Shown here in pieces: positions 8,866 through 17,095 of a stretch of DNA of 64,000 bases; positions within the stretch are counted from its first letter, which is position 1; each line of letters begins with the position of its first letter. This DNA is from Lachnoclostridium sp. An118 (GTDB lineage Bacteria; Bacillota; Clostridia; Lachnospirales; Lachnospiraceae): NCBI RefSeq assembly GCF_002160985.1, contig NZ_NFLQ01000005.1, positions 1-64,000 of the forward strand. The letters are read 5' to 3'. Both the position numbers and the translations under genes were made by a program. The notes beneath the pieces were generated by a model. It did no database searches and was not told the origin of the DNA. It was given only the letters and a program-made list of their open reading frames with translations.

Positions 8866-10089
8866 TTAACTCCTGTAATCTGCATTGATCTCAATGTACC
8901 CGTGAGTCAGGTCACAGCCCCAGGCGGAGGCGCTCTCCTGTCCCATCTTCACGTCCGCGATGGCTGTCACTTCCGGCTCGGAGAGGATTTTTGTGGCCTC
9001 CTCCTCGCTGTAGTCCACGGCAGTGCCGTTCTCTATGATCTGGATCTTTCCTGCCTGGCTCTCAAAGAACAGATCCACCTTCTCCGGATCAAACTGGGCG
9101 CCGGAGTATCCCATAGCGCAGAGGATCCTTCCCCAGTTTGCATCATGGCCCGCGATGGCTGTCTTGGTCAGGTTGGAGCAGACGATAGCCTTTGCCAGCA
9201 CCTTGGCCTGCTCTTTGCTCTCGGCTCCGATGACCTTGGCCTCAAAGAGAGCGGTGGCTCCCTCCCCGTCCCCGGCGATCTTCTTTGCCAGGTACTCGTT
9301 GATCACGTGGAGAGCTGCCTTAAACTCCTCATATTCCGGCGTGCCGCAGGTGATCTCCTCGTTTTCTGCCATTCCGTTGGCCAAAAGAAGGACCGTGTCA
9401 TTGGTGGAAGTGTCCCCGTCCACGGAGATCATATTGTATGTATCCGGCACATCCTCGCTCAGGGCACTCTGGAGCGCTTCCTTTGTGATGACAGCGTCTG
9501 TGGTGATGAAAGAGAGCATGGTGCACATGTTGGGGTGGATCATGCCGGAGCCCTTTGCCATGCCACCGATGGTGACGGTCGTGTCTTTTACCTGGATGGT
9601 GACGGCGATCTCCTTCTCCTTTGTATCTGTAGTCATAATGGCCTTTGCCGCCTCTGTCCCTGCTTCAAGGGTGGAAGCTTTCTTCGGGGCCAGGGCCTCG
9701 ATGCCGGCTTTCAGCTTCTCGATGGGCATCTGTTTTCCAATGACGCCCGTAGAGCCGATGAGCACGCCTTCCGGGTCAATGCCAAGGACCTTCCCGGCCT
9801 TGTCCGCTGTGTCTTTGCAGTATCCAAAGCCTTCTGCGCCTGTGCAGGCGTTGGCAATTCCTGAGTTTACAATGACAGCCTGTGATTTCTTTCCACTCTT
9901 TACCACCTGCTGGTCCCACTTTACGGGAGCTGCCTTTACTACATTTGTGGTAAAGGTTCCTGCTGTCACGCAGGGCACCTGGCTGTAGATCAGGGCCATA
10001 TCTGTGCGGTCCTTGTACTTCAGTCCGGCCGCCGCATGGGCTGCCTCAAATCCTTTTGCCGCGGTCACGCCGCCTTCTATTCTCTCCAT
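8866..10089 (-). CDS. argJ: Bifunctional glutamate N-acetyltransferase / ornithine acetyltransferase
   Basis: Recycles the acetyl group from N-acetylornithine to glutamate and can also make N-acetylglutamate from acetyl-CoA in bifunctional forms. I choose ATG 10089 (407 residues), with AAGG eight bases upstream; a GTG at 10098 sits too close to the site. The self-cleavage motif is clear in [14 protein letters not shown]: the Thr of CTML should be the N-terminal nucleophile of the beta chain. The C-terminal half carries the expected [17 protein letters not shown] and the ending [13 protein letters not shown]. Stop lies 5 bp before argB. Confidence 0.96.
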   Translation of the reverse strand: MERIEGGVTAAKGFEAAHAAAGLKYKDRTDMALIYSQVPCVTAGTFTTNVVKAAPVKWDQQVVKSGKKSQAVIVNSGIANACTGAEGFGYCKDTADKAGKVLGIDPEGVLIGSTGVIGKQMPIEKLKAGIEALAPKKASTLEAGTEAAKAIMTTDTKEKEIAVTIQVKDTTVTIGGMAKGSGMIHPNMCTMLSFITTDAVITKEALQSALSEDVPDTYNMISVDGDTSTNDTVLLLANGMAENEEITCGTPEYEEFKAALHVINEYLAKKIAGDGEGATALFEAKVIGAESKEQAKVLAKAIVCSNLTKTAIAGHDANWGRILCAMGYSGAQFDPEKVDLFFESQAGKIQIIENGTAVDYSEEEATKILSEPEVTAIADVKMGQESASAWGCDLTHGYIEINADYRS

Positions 10090-10124
10090 GTTATCCACCT
10101 TCCCCTGAAAATATTTTTATTGCT

Positions 10125-10574
10125 TTACTGTTCATTGAACGCCGTAATATTGGCATCGTTCAGCACGAAATCATAGTAGTTGAGGTCTTCCCTCTCTGTC
10201 CACCCAATGGTATTCCAGAAGGCATTTCCGATATCGTTTTTTGTAAATGCAATGAGACAGACTTTGTTGATCTGCTCCGCCTTCAGTGCCTCCATGGCCT
10301 TCACCACCATGGCTTTCCCTATGCCGTGACGGCGGTAGGCCTCGTCCACACACACGTGATAGAGGCATCCCCGCCTGCCGTCGTGTCCGCACAGAATGCT
10401 GCCCACGATCTTTCCGTCCTTTTCCGCCACCACGCTGGTGGTGGGATTTCTCATAAGGAAGCGTTCTACCCCTTCTCTGGAGTCATCAATGCTCCGGATG
10501 CCAAATCCCTTGATCTGCTTCCAGAGATGGTACACCTCCTCGTAATCGTCAATGGTCATCTCACGGATTGTCAT
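10125..10574 (-). CDS. GNAT-family N-acetyltransferase inside the arg operon
   Basis: A 149-residue single-domain GNAT protein with the acetyl-CoA loop in RRHGIGKAMV (Q/RxxGxG/A motif) and the C-terminal FWNTIGWTEREDLNYY seen in many family members. It sits between argC and argJ with gaps of 12 and 35 nt, so it is co-transcribed with arginine genes. Because argJ can supply N-acetylglutamate, the enzyme is not strictly needed as ArgA; it may be a short N-acetylglutamate synthase, an accessory enzyme or a protein acetyltransferase. The substrate cannot be read from the sequence. Confidence 0.88.
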   Translation of the reverse strand: MTIREMTIDDYEEVYHLWKQIKGFGIRSIDDSREGVERFLMRNPTTSVVAEKDGKIVGSILCGHDGRRGCLYHVCVDEAYRRHGIGKAMVVKAMEALKAEQINKVCLIAFTKNDIGNAFWNTIGWTEREDLNYYDFVLNDANITAFNEQ

Positions 10575-10586
10575 ATCTATTCACCT

Positions 10587-11627
10587 CTACGGGAACATGG
10601 GCACAAGATCCAGCCCCTCATCCTCCGGCAGTCCGAAGGCAAGGTTCATGTTCTGCACCGCCTGTCCGGCCGCTCCTTTCACAAGATTGTCAATGGCTCC
10701 CATCATAATGATGCGGCCGGTCCTCTCATCGATCTTAAAGCCGATATCCACGTAATTGCTGCCCTCCACCCACTTAGTCTCGGGGTAGACGCCCTCATCG
10801 AGGAGGCGGATGAATTTCTCATCTTTATAATATTTCTCGTACACGGCCTTCACATCCGCATAGGTCACATTCTTTGTCAGCTTTGCGTACTCTGTGGCAA
10901 GGATCCCTCGGTTCATGGGCACGAGATGGGGCGTAAAATTCAGCACCACCTGGTGTCCGCAGGCATATCCCAGCTGCTCCTCTATCTCCGGGGTGTGCCT
11001 GTGGGAGGCCACGCCGTAAGCCTTCATATTTTCATTGACCTCGCAGAAGAGGTTCGGCACCTTGGCTCCTCTGCCGGCGCCGGATGTACCGGACTTGGCG
11101 TCAATGATCAGTGTGTCCATGTCAATGAGTCCTTCTTTTGCAAGAGGATAGGCTGTCAGGATGGAACAAGTGGTATAGCATCCCGGGTTGGCGATCAGCC
11201 GGGCATTCTTCACATCCTCCCTGTTGATCTCGCACAGGCCGTAAACGGCCTCTTTTATAAATTCCGGACTCTTGTGCTCTATGCCGTACCACTTCTCGTA
11301 GGTAGCCACGTCCTTGATGCGGAAATCCGCGCTCAGGTCGATGATCTTCGCCTTTCTTAAGATATCCTCATTTACAAGGGAAGCGCACAGGCCCTGTGGA
11401 GTTGCCGTGAATATCACGTCCGCCGCTGCGGCCAGCTCATCCATATTGTCATCCATGCAGACTGCATCCACGATCTGGAACATATTCTGGTACACACTTG
11501 CGTACTTCTTATCTATATAACTTCTGGAGCCGTACCACACGATCTCGGCATCCTTATGCCCCATCAGAATGCGGACCAGCTCTGCCCCCGCATACCCGGT
11601 GGAACCGATAATTCCTGCTTTTATCAT
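10587..11627 (-). CDS. argC: N-acetyl-gamma-glutamyl-phosphate reductase
   Basis: NADPH-dependent reduction of N-acetylglutamyl phosphate to the semialdehyde, third step of arginine synthesis. ATG 11627 gives 346 residues, the usual length; the alternative ATG at 11636 has its AAAGGA too close, and the long open extension to 11945 is non-coding leader. The Rossmann motif GSTGYAGAELVR is at the N-terminus and the catalytic Cys in NPGCYTT near the middle. First gene of the minus-strand arg operon, driven by the ArgR-type promoter at 11746-11774. Confidence 0.97.
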   Translation of the reverse strand: MIKAGIIGSTGYAGAELVRILMGHKDAEIVWYGSRSYIDKKYASVYQNMFQIVDAVCMDDNMDELAAAADVIFTATPQGLCASLVNEDILRKAKIIDLSADFRIKDVATYEKWYGIEHKSPEFIKEAVYGLCEINREDVKNARLIANPGCYTTCSILTAYPLAKEGLIDMDTLIIDAKSGTSGAGRGAKVPNLFCEVNENMKAYGVASHRHTPEIEEQLGYACGHQVVLNFTPHLVPMNRGILATEYAKLTKNVTYADVKAVYEKYYKDEKFIRLLDEGVYPETKWVEGSNYVDIGFKIDERTGRIIMMGAIDNLVKGAAGQAVQNMNLAFGLPEDEGLDLVPMFP

Positions 11628-11739
11628 CTCACGCATATCCTTTCTTATTAAAATAGAATAACACTTGTTAAAGTTTATACCACTTTTCATTCCGTGTAAA
11701 GTAGATTGCCGGAACTTTTTCCCGGCTGTGTCTCGGTAC

Positions 11740-11775
11740 TGCATGATTATACATCCATAATGAATATTATGCAAG
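11740..11775 (-). promoter_or_regulatory. argC promoter with two tandem ArgR-like boxes
   Basis: On minus, TTGCAT (11769-11774) and TATAAT (11746-11751) are 17 bp apart, a near-consensus promoter. The plus-strand sequence AATGAATATTATGCAAG (11759-11775) is very close to the Bacillus ARG box CATGAATAAAAATKCAAK as I remember it, and a second, weaker box TGCATGATTATACATCC (11740-11756) abuts it. Boxes cover both promoter elements, so arginine-bound ArgR/AhrC should block polymerase. Confidence 0.8.
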
Positions 11776-11949
11776 TTTTTTCTCTCAATATTTCTCTCTC
11801 TCCTCCTGTCCCCCTCTGTATATCCGCTCTTTTTCCTTCCCGTCCTCTCTCGCTTATCCCTCATTTTTATGCGGTTTTTCCCGGTGCCGTCGGATTTTCC
11901 GCAAAAGCTTTGTATAATATACACTAAAATTTGTTTTTTTTGCATTACA

Positions 11950-11979
11950 CTTGCATAATTATAAAATATGGTGTATAGT
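11950..11979 (+). promoter_or_regulatory. argG promoter overlapped by an ArgR-like box
   Basis: TTGCAT (11951-11956), a 17-bp spacer and TATAGT (11974-11979) form the argG promoter. The complement of CTTGCATAATTATAAA (from 11950) reads TTTATAATTATGCAAG, matching the ARG box pattern and covering the -35 region. The leader to argG is about 75 nt. The rest of the 430-bp argC-argG gap, mainly a pyrimidine-rich stretch at 11780-11900, holds nothing I can name. Confidence 0.72.
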
Positions 11980-12059
11980 TAACCTTGCGATTTAGATTGT
12001 TTTAAGCGCGGCTCACAGCGGCGCAGAAAAAGGAAAATACATTTCAGGAGGAAGATACG

Positions 12060-13292
12060 ATGAAAGAAAAAGTGGTACTTGCCTATTCAGGCGGACTTGA
12101 CACAACAGCCGTCATCCCGTGGCTGAAGGAGACATTCGGATACGATGTTATCTGCTGCTGCGTGAACTGCGGACAGGGCGAAGAGCTGGACGGCCTGGAG
12201 GAGAGAGCAAAGATGTCCGGCGCTTCCAAATTATATATAGAAGATATCGTGGATGATTTCTGCGACAATTATATTGTTCCCTGCGTGCAGGCTCACGCAG
12301 TATACGAGAACAAATATCTGATCGGTACAGCTATGGCCCGCCCGGCCATCACAAAGCGTCTCGTTGAGATCGCAAGGAAGGAGGGCGCTGTCGCCATCTG
12401 TCACGGTGCTACAGGAAAAGGAAATGACCAGATCCGCTTCGAGCTGGCCATCAAGGCTCTGGCTCCGGACATCAAGATCATCGCGCCCTGGCGGATGACA
12501 GACCTGTGGACCATGCAGTCCAGGGAGGATGAGATTGAGTACTGCCGCCAGCACGGCATCGACCTTCCCTTTGACGCAAAGCACAGCTACAGCCGCGACC
12601 GCAACCTGTGGCACATCAGCCATGAGGGCCTGGAGCTGGAGGATCCGGCCAACGAGCCAAACTACGATGACCTTCTGGTCCTCACTGTACCTCCGGAGAA
12701 GGCACCGGACGAGCCGGAGTACGTGACCATGACATTTGAAAAGGGTGTTCCAAAGAGCATCAACGGCGTGGAGATGAAGGTCTCCGACATCATCCGCAAG
12801 CTGAACGAGCTGGGCGGCAAGCACGGTATCGGCATCATCGACATCGTGGAGAACCGTGTGGTTGGCATGAAGTCCCGCGGCGTCTACGAGACTCCCGGCG
12901 GTACTATCCTCTACGAGGCGCACCAGCAGCTTGAGGAGCTGGTCCTGGACCGCGCCACAACAGAAGTGAAGAAGGAAATGGGAGACAAGCTGTCCCAGGT
13001 CGTATACGAGGGCAAATGGTTCACTCCCCTCCGGGAGGCCATCCAGGCATTTGTGGAGACCACCCAGGAGTATGTGACCGGCGAAGTCAAATTCAAGCTC
13101 TACAAGGGCAACATCATCAAGGCCGGCACCACCTCCCCCTACTCCCTGTACAGCGAGTCACTGGCAAGCTTCACAACAGGCGACATGTATGACCACCATG
13201 ACGCCGACGGCTTCATCACCCTGTTTGGACTGCCACTCAAGGTACGCGCATTGAAGATGCAGGAGATGAAAAAAGAGAACGAGAGCAAATAG
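12060..13292 (+). CDS. argG: Argininosuccinate synthase
   Basis: Joins citrulline and aspartate with ATP, the seventh step of arginine synthesis. The 410-residue protein has the PP-loop AYSGGLDTTA at residues 8-17, the citrulline/aspartate region HGATGKGNDQIRFE, and KSRGVYETPGG near residue 280. AGGAGG lies eight bases before the ATG. It is transcribed away from argCJBD under a shared ArgR-type control region. argH, its usual partner, is not next to it: a repeat element lies immediately downstream instead. Confidence 0.97.
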   Translation: MKEKVVLAYSGGLDTTAVIPWLKETFGYDVICCCVNCGQGEELDGLEERAKMSGASKLYIEDIVDDFCDNYIVPCVQAHAVYENKYLIGTAMARPAITKRLVEIARKEGAVAICHGATGKGNDQIRFELAIKALAPDIKIIAPWRMTDLWTMQSREDEIEYCRQHGIDLPFDAKHSYSRDRNLWHISHEGLELEDPANEPNYDDLLVLTVPPEKAPDEPEYVTMTFEKGVPKSINGVEMKVSDIIRKLNELGGKHGIGIIDIVENRVVGMKSRGVYETPGGTILYEAHQQLEELVLDRATTEVKKEMGDKLSQVVYEGKWFTPLREAIQAFVETTQEYVTGEVKFKLYKGNIIKAGTTSPYSLYSESLASFTTGDMYDHHDADGFITLFGLPLKVRALKMQEMKKENESK

Positions 13293-13298
13293 TAAAAG

Positions 13299-13331
13299 GG
13301 GACGTAACACTTTTAAAAAGTGTTACGTCCC
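13299..13331. repeat. Palindrome copy 1 (GGGACGTAACACTTTT type)
   Basis: A perfect 16-bp inverted repeat (13299-13314 / 13316-13331) with a one-base centre, starting 6 bp after the argG stop. As RNA it makes a strong hairpin that can end argG transcription. It is one of four related palindromes in the window (also 13541-13570, 25409-25459, 61903-61943). Its right flank leads after 12 nt into the box ACTGGTGTGTAATTGTGT. Confidence 0.9.
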
Positions 13332-13341
13332 AAATCCATTT

Positions 13342-13529
13342 AACTGGTGTGTAATTGTGTCAATCCGAAATCAACTTATTTCACAAATTACAGTCATATC
13401 ATATTTTATCTGTCAAAAAAAGCAAGAGCTTTTCCTCATAATAGCGGAGAGACTCTTGCTTTTACAATTCTCATAGCTGTAATGACCGACGCCTTCGCCA
13501 AGCGTATGTGACACAATTACACACCAGTT
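13342..13529. repeat. 188-bp inverted-repeat unit flanked by palindromes
   Basis: The ends are a perfect 21-bp inverted repeat: AACTGGTGTGTAATTGTGTCA at 13342-13362 and its complement at 13509-13529. No protein is encoded between them. Inside is a stem-loop at 13418-13463. The unit is bracketed by palindrome copies 1 and 2, each 12 nt away. The shape is that of a small non-autonomous element (MITE-like) or a paired repeat; I found no clear target-site duplication, though CAAATCC occurs at both outer edges (13331-13337, 13534-13540). Confidence 0.8.
13415..13463 (-). terminator. Bidirectional terminator-like hairpin
   Basis: AAAAGCAAGAG (13418-13428) pairs with CTCTTGCTTTT (13453-13463), an 11-bp stem. 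On the minus strand it is followed by a run of seven T, fitting a rho-independent terminator for the amino-acid permease gene; on plus it could serve argG. It lies inside the inverted-repeat unit. Confidence 0.75.
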
Positions 13530-13540
13530 GGTTCAAATCC

Positions 13541-13572
13541 GGACGTAACACTTTTGAAAAATATTACGTCCC
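13541..13572. repeat. Palindrome copy 2 (imperfect)
   Basis: GGACGTAACACTTTT (13541-13555) faces AAAATATTACGTCC (13557-13570); two mismatches in the stem. It lies 12 nt beyond the box ACACAATTACACACCAGT. The last codons and the TAA stop of the permease gene (minus strand, GGG ACG TAA) fall within its right arm. Confidence 0.85.
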
Positions 13573-14982
13573 CACTTTCTTGTTTTTCAACCCGGACCGT
13601 TTCCAGAGCCAAAGGCCTGACAGCACAACAAACAGCGCCCCGCCAATCAGCTCAATTTCGTAAATGATGTTCTCACTTGTCGTTCCCATCACTGGCAGCG
13701 CAGAGCACACGATAGCCACTCCACAGATCACCAGCTCTGAGTATCCGAGAAAACAGCCCCACTTTTTATTTCTTGTCATCTGGTAAAGTTCCGGCTTATC
13801 TTCTTTCTCTCTCTTGATCTTAATGTACGCTGCAAACAAGAGCACGTACGGGAACAGGGAGGTCAGCGCTGTCATAGTGACAAGCACATTATAGATAGTC
13901 TCCACCGCTGAGAAAAGGTTGACTCCTGCCAGGAGCACCGTGATCAGGACGGCCTGGAACAGGATGGCTTTCTCCGGAATATCATACTGATTTTTCTTCA
14001 TGAATTTTTCCGAGAAGATCCCAGGCTCCGAATAGCCAAACAGCATCTTCACCGGCTGTACAATGTACAGGACAAGAGCTCCCAGGACAGAAAGCGCGAT
14101 CCCGAACGCCAGTACCTGCACAAGGATCTGCGGAACTCCCAGGAGTTCACTGGCCTTGGCCAGCGCGTCCAGCGTGCCTGTGTACGCAAAGATTTCCGAT
14201 GTGGGCAAAAGCATGGTCATGCAGACAGCTCCCACAACATAGAGCACGCAGATCAGTCCCGCCGCTATCATGATGGCACGGGGATAGTCCTTCTGTGGAT
14301 TTTTCATGTCAGACACAAAGTTGGCCGTGAATTCCGCACCTGTGTAGGCAAAAGTAATTCCCGAGATGGCAACAAGCGAATTCATGTTCATCTTGGGTGT
14401 CATCGTGGCCACCGTGTACTCGGAAGCGCTGGGAGCCACCTTCAGGACCACTATGGCCAGGATCGCCATGCCGATCAGAAATATGGTCGGTATCACAGAC
14501 CCGAAGGCACCCACACTGGTAAAATATTTTCCAAGCTTCATGCCCCTCATGCTGACAAAGGACAAGCCCCATATTACCACCAGTGACATGATCAGCACAA
14601 AGGCTTTATTGTCCGCCAGCTCCGGCCTTCCGATCATATAGCTGAAGTTGATGGCAAGGAAGGTCAGAAATGAGGCATACCAGAATATCAGCGCTGTCCA
14701 GTGCATCCAGGATACAAGGAAGCCGTATTTTGTTCCAAAGGCAATCTTCACCCAGTCGTTCAGCCCTCCGTCCGTGGGATAAGCCGAGGCCAGCTCCGCA
14801 CACATCAGCGCCTGCGGGATAAAGAAGACCAGCATGAAAATGACCCACATGGGGATTGCCCCCAACCCCAGGCCAAAGCTGTCTGAGGTTGATCTGGCAA
14901 TCCATCTGATCCCGTAGAGTGCAGAGACATTCATCAACACAAGTTCCCGAAAACTGATTTTTTTATACTTGATGGTCCTCAC
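13564..14982 (-). CDS. APC-superfamily amino acid permease
   Basis: Membrane transporter of 472 residues with about twelve hydrophobic segments and the APC-type fold: the first helix region with NVSALYG, the SGITFAYTGAEFTANF stretch in the middle and the conserved MKNPQKDYPRAI loop. It resembles the glutamate/GABA or Yje-type branch of amino acid:proton transporters; substrate is not deducible. The GTG start at 14982 lies almost on its AAAGGGG site, so the true start is uncertain. The C-terminus ends in codons contributed by a repeat palindrome. Third gene of the MFS-hydrolase-permease operon, 24 nt after the hydrolase. Confidence 0.9.
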   Translation of the reverse strand: MRTIKYKKISFRELVLMNVSALYGIRWIARSTSDSFGLGLGAIPMWVIFMLVFFIPQALMCAELASAYPTDGGLNDWVKIAFGTKYGFLVSWMHWTALIFWYASFLTFLAINFSYMIGRPELADNKAFVLIMSLVVIWGLSFVSMRGMKLGKYFTSVGAFGSVIPTIFLIGMAILAIVVLKVAPSASEYTVATMTPKMNMNSLVAISGITFAYTGAEFTANFVSDMKNPQKDYPRAIMIAAGLICVLYVVGAVCMTMLLPTSEIFAYTGTLDALAKASELLGVPQILVQVLAFGIALSVLGALVLYIVQPVKMLFGYSEPGIFSEKFMKKNQYDIPEKAILFQAVLITVLLAGVNLFSAVETIYNVLVTMTALTSLFPYVLLFAAYIKIKREKEDKPELYQMTRNKKWGCFLGYSELVICGVAIVCSALPVMGTTSENIIYEIELIGGALFVVLSGLWLWKRSGLKNKKVGT

Positions 14983-15006
14983 CCCTTTCGGTCCTGTCTT
15001 CTGTTT

Positions 15007-17055
15007 TTAGAGACCGTTTCTCTTTACTTTATAGTCGTAGTCTCTGTGGAACACATGCTCTCCGTTGATGGAGGCGTCCATATGGCCGGTAATGTAGAAA
15101 TTCTCCAGGTCGGCTGTCTGGGTCACCACGATATCGCAGTCCGTGAGCCATCCTTCCCTGCCGTTCTTCATCTTCTGATAAATCGTATACTTTGCTGACA
15201 GCGGATCCTTGTTGCTCATAGTCAGCTCTCTCTTCAGATTGTGTTCCACAACTGTGCCGATATCATCAAAGCGGTATACACCCTCGCCGAACACGCCTCC
15301 CACGCCGTCCGTGATAGAGGTCCATGTGTCCGTGATCAGATCATATGTGATCTGCCTGTCCACATGTCCAGGTGACAGTGTTGTCATAGGTGTGAGCGGC
15401 GCACATCTCGCCTCCATATCCGGTCCCTTGGCGTCCTTTCCCCTGAACAGAGGCAGGGCAAATTTAGCTGTGGACAGATCCAGCTTCAGCGTGGCAAGCT
15501 CCGGTGAAGGCCAGATCATAGGCCAGAAGGAATTGGCTATGGCAAGCCTGATCCTGTGTCCTGCAGGGAAATTGTGTCCGCACACATCCAGCTGTACCTT
15601 CGCCTTGTATTTCTTTCCCGGCTCCAGATAAACCACCTTCTCGTGGCCCTCCAGATGAGTCAGGTTCATCAGTCCGTAGGACACTCTCGTGGCCGCTCCG
15701 TCCGGATGGATGTCGCAGAGTTCTGCGTAGAGGAAGGCGTTTGGCTTGTCGCTGGTAAGCTCCACCTCAAATTCCGGATATCCAAGGATCTCAACCTCTT
15801 CTTTTAATATGTCAGAGTCAAATACCATGGCCATCCCATCGTCCACTCTCATATCCGCCGGGCTCTCTCCCGGAACGCCGGCTCCCATCCACTCGTTGGC
15901 CAGGAGTCCGTGGTTGGGAAGGGTACACAGATCCACCACTTCCTCCTTTGTGTTTTCTTCGTCCTGGAGATGTCCATAGGTCATGGACATTGTCTTCATC
16001 TCCACGTCTGAGGAAGGCCACTTGTCCAGCGCCACCCAGCGCCCGTCACTAACAGGATGTACAGTCTCCGGTTTCATGCTGTCCTCCAGCCACACCTGCA
16101 CCATGGGGCAGTCCAGTGTATCATTGTCAATGCCTTTGAGCCATTTATCCCACCACTTTGTGGCCTCTCCCAGGAAATCAATGGCCGGCTGCGGCGCTCC
16201 GTCATGGGCAAACACATGAGCCCACGGTCCGATCAGGGCCTTTCGCGGAACACTCAGCCCCTCCATCAGGGTGAGCACGCTGTTTGTGTAGGAGTCAGCC
16301 CAGCCATCCAGCGCAAAGACCGGCACCTTGATATCATCGTAGTTCACGCTGACTGAACCGTGCTTCCAGTAGTCATCCCTCGTCTGATGCTCCAGCCAGT
16401 TAGCGGGCCACAGAGGCATCTCCTCCAGGCGCCGGATGGACTCCTCACGCCAAGTATCCGGCTTGATCTCCGAGTCAATGGCACGGCACATGTACGCCAG
16501 CATGATATTGCCCCACCAGAAGTTGTCGTTCAGCAGGCATCCGCCTTTGTAGTGGATGTCCTGGGTGTATCTGTCGTCCACAAAGCCCACGCAGATAATG
16601 GCCTTCAGCCCCTTCGGCTGTCTTGCCGCCACCTGCAGGGAGTTGAAGCCGCTCCAGGATTTTCCCATCATGCCCACATTGCCGTCGCACCAGGGCTGCT
16701 CTGCGATCCACTCGATACACTCCACCGCGTCGTCCTGCTCCTGCTTCAGATACTCATCGTAAAAGCACTGGTCAGACTCTCCGGCTCCCCGCATGTCCAC
16801 GCGGACCACATTGTACCCCATACCGGCGAAAAATCCATACATGGGCTCATCACGCCCCCTCATGCCGTCTCTCTTGCGGTAGGGCTGGGTCTCAAACACT
16901 GTTGGCAGGGGCTTGTCCGTCTTCGGGTGCCAGATGCGGGCAGATAATCTGCATCCGTCTGACATGGTGATCCATTCGTTCTCGATCACATCCCACTCGT
17001 AGGGAAATTCCTCTCTCCCCATCACTCGTTTTGCTTTTGCTTCTACTTTCGCCAT
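15007..17055 (-). CDS. CocE/NonD-family hydrolase (S15 X-Pro dipeptidyl-peptidase type)
   Basis: Cytosolic alpha/beta hydrolase of 682 residues, starting at ATG 17055 with AGGAGG upstream. The nucleophile Ser lies in MMGKSWSGFNS, typical of the CocE/S15 group; candidate Asp is in FALDGWADSYTN and the His in IGPWAHVFAHDGAP. The C-terminal part is the jelly-roll domain PepX_C (from about residue 390, with FPAGHRIRLAIANSFWPM). Members cleave X-Pro peptides, cocaine or other esters and amides, so substrate is open. Flanked by two transporter genes in one operon, which suggests uptake and cleavage of one compound class, perhaps a small peptide or acyl-amino acid. Confidence 0.9.
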   Translation of the reverse strand: MAKVEAKAKRVMGREEFPYEWDVIENEWITMSDGCRLSARIWHPKTDKPLPTVFETQPYRKRDGMRGRDEPMYGFFAGMGYNVVRVDMRGAGESDQCFYDEYLKQEQDDAVECIEWIAEQPWCDGNVGMMGKSWSGFNSLQVAARQPKGLKAIICVGFVDDRYTQDIHYKGGCLLNDNFWWGNIMLAYMCRAIDSEIKPDTWREESIRRLEEMPLWPANWLEHQTRDDYWKHGSVSVNYDDIKVPVFALDGWADSYTNSVLTLMEGLSVPRKALIGPWAHVFAHDGAPQPAIDFLGEATKWWDKWLKGIDNDTLDCPMVQVWLEDSMKPETVHPVSDGRWVALDKWPSSDVEMKTMSMTYGHLQDEENTKEEVVDLCTLPNHGLLANEWMGAGVPGESPADMRVDDGMAMVFDSDILKEEVEILGYPEFEVELTSDKPNAFLYAELCDIHPDGAATRVSYGLMNLTHLEGHEKVVYLEPGKKYKAKVQLDVCGHNFPAGHRIRLAIANSFWPMIWPSPELATLKLDLSTAKFALPLFRGKDAKGPDMEARCAPLTPMTTLSPGHVDRQITYDLITDTWTSITDGVGGVFGEGVYRFDDIGTVVEHNLKRELTMSNKDPLSAKYTIYQKMKNGREGWLTDCDIVVTQTADLENFYITGHMDASINGEHVFHRDYDYKVKRNGL

Positions 17056-17095
17056 ATCTACAAACCTCCTCTTTAAAAAATGTGTGAAAATAGAT

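Noticed and set aside
11628-11945. N-terminal extension of argC to 452 residues
   Set aside because: The extra 106 codons cover the promoter and operator region and are unlike any ArgC.
13299-13572. CRISPR array
   Set aside because: Repeats are inverted pairs with an unequal layout, not regularly spaced direct repeats; no cas genes in the window.
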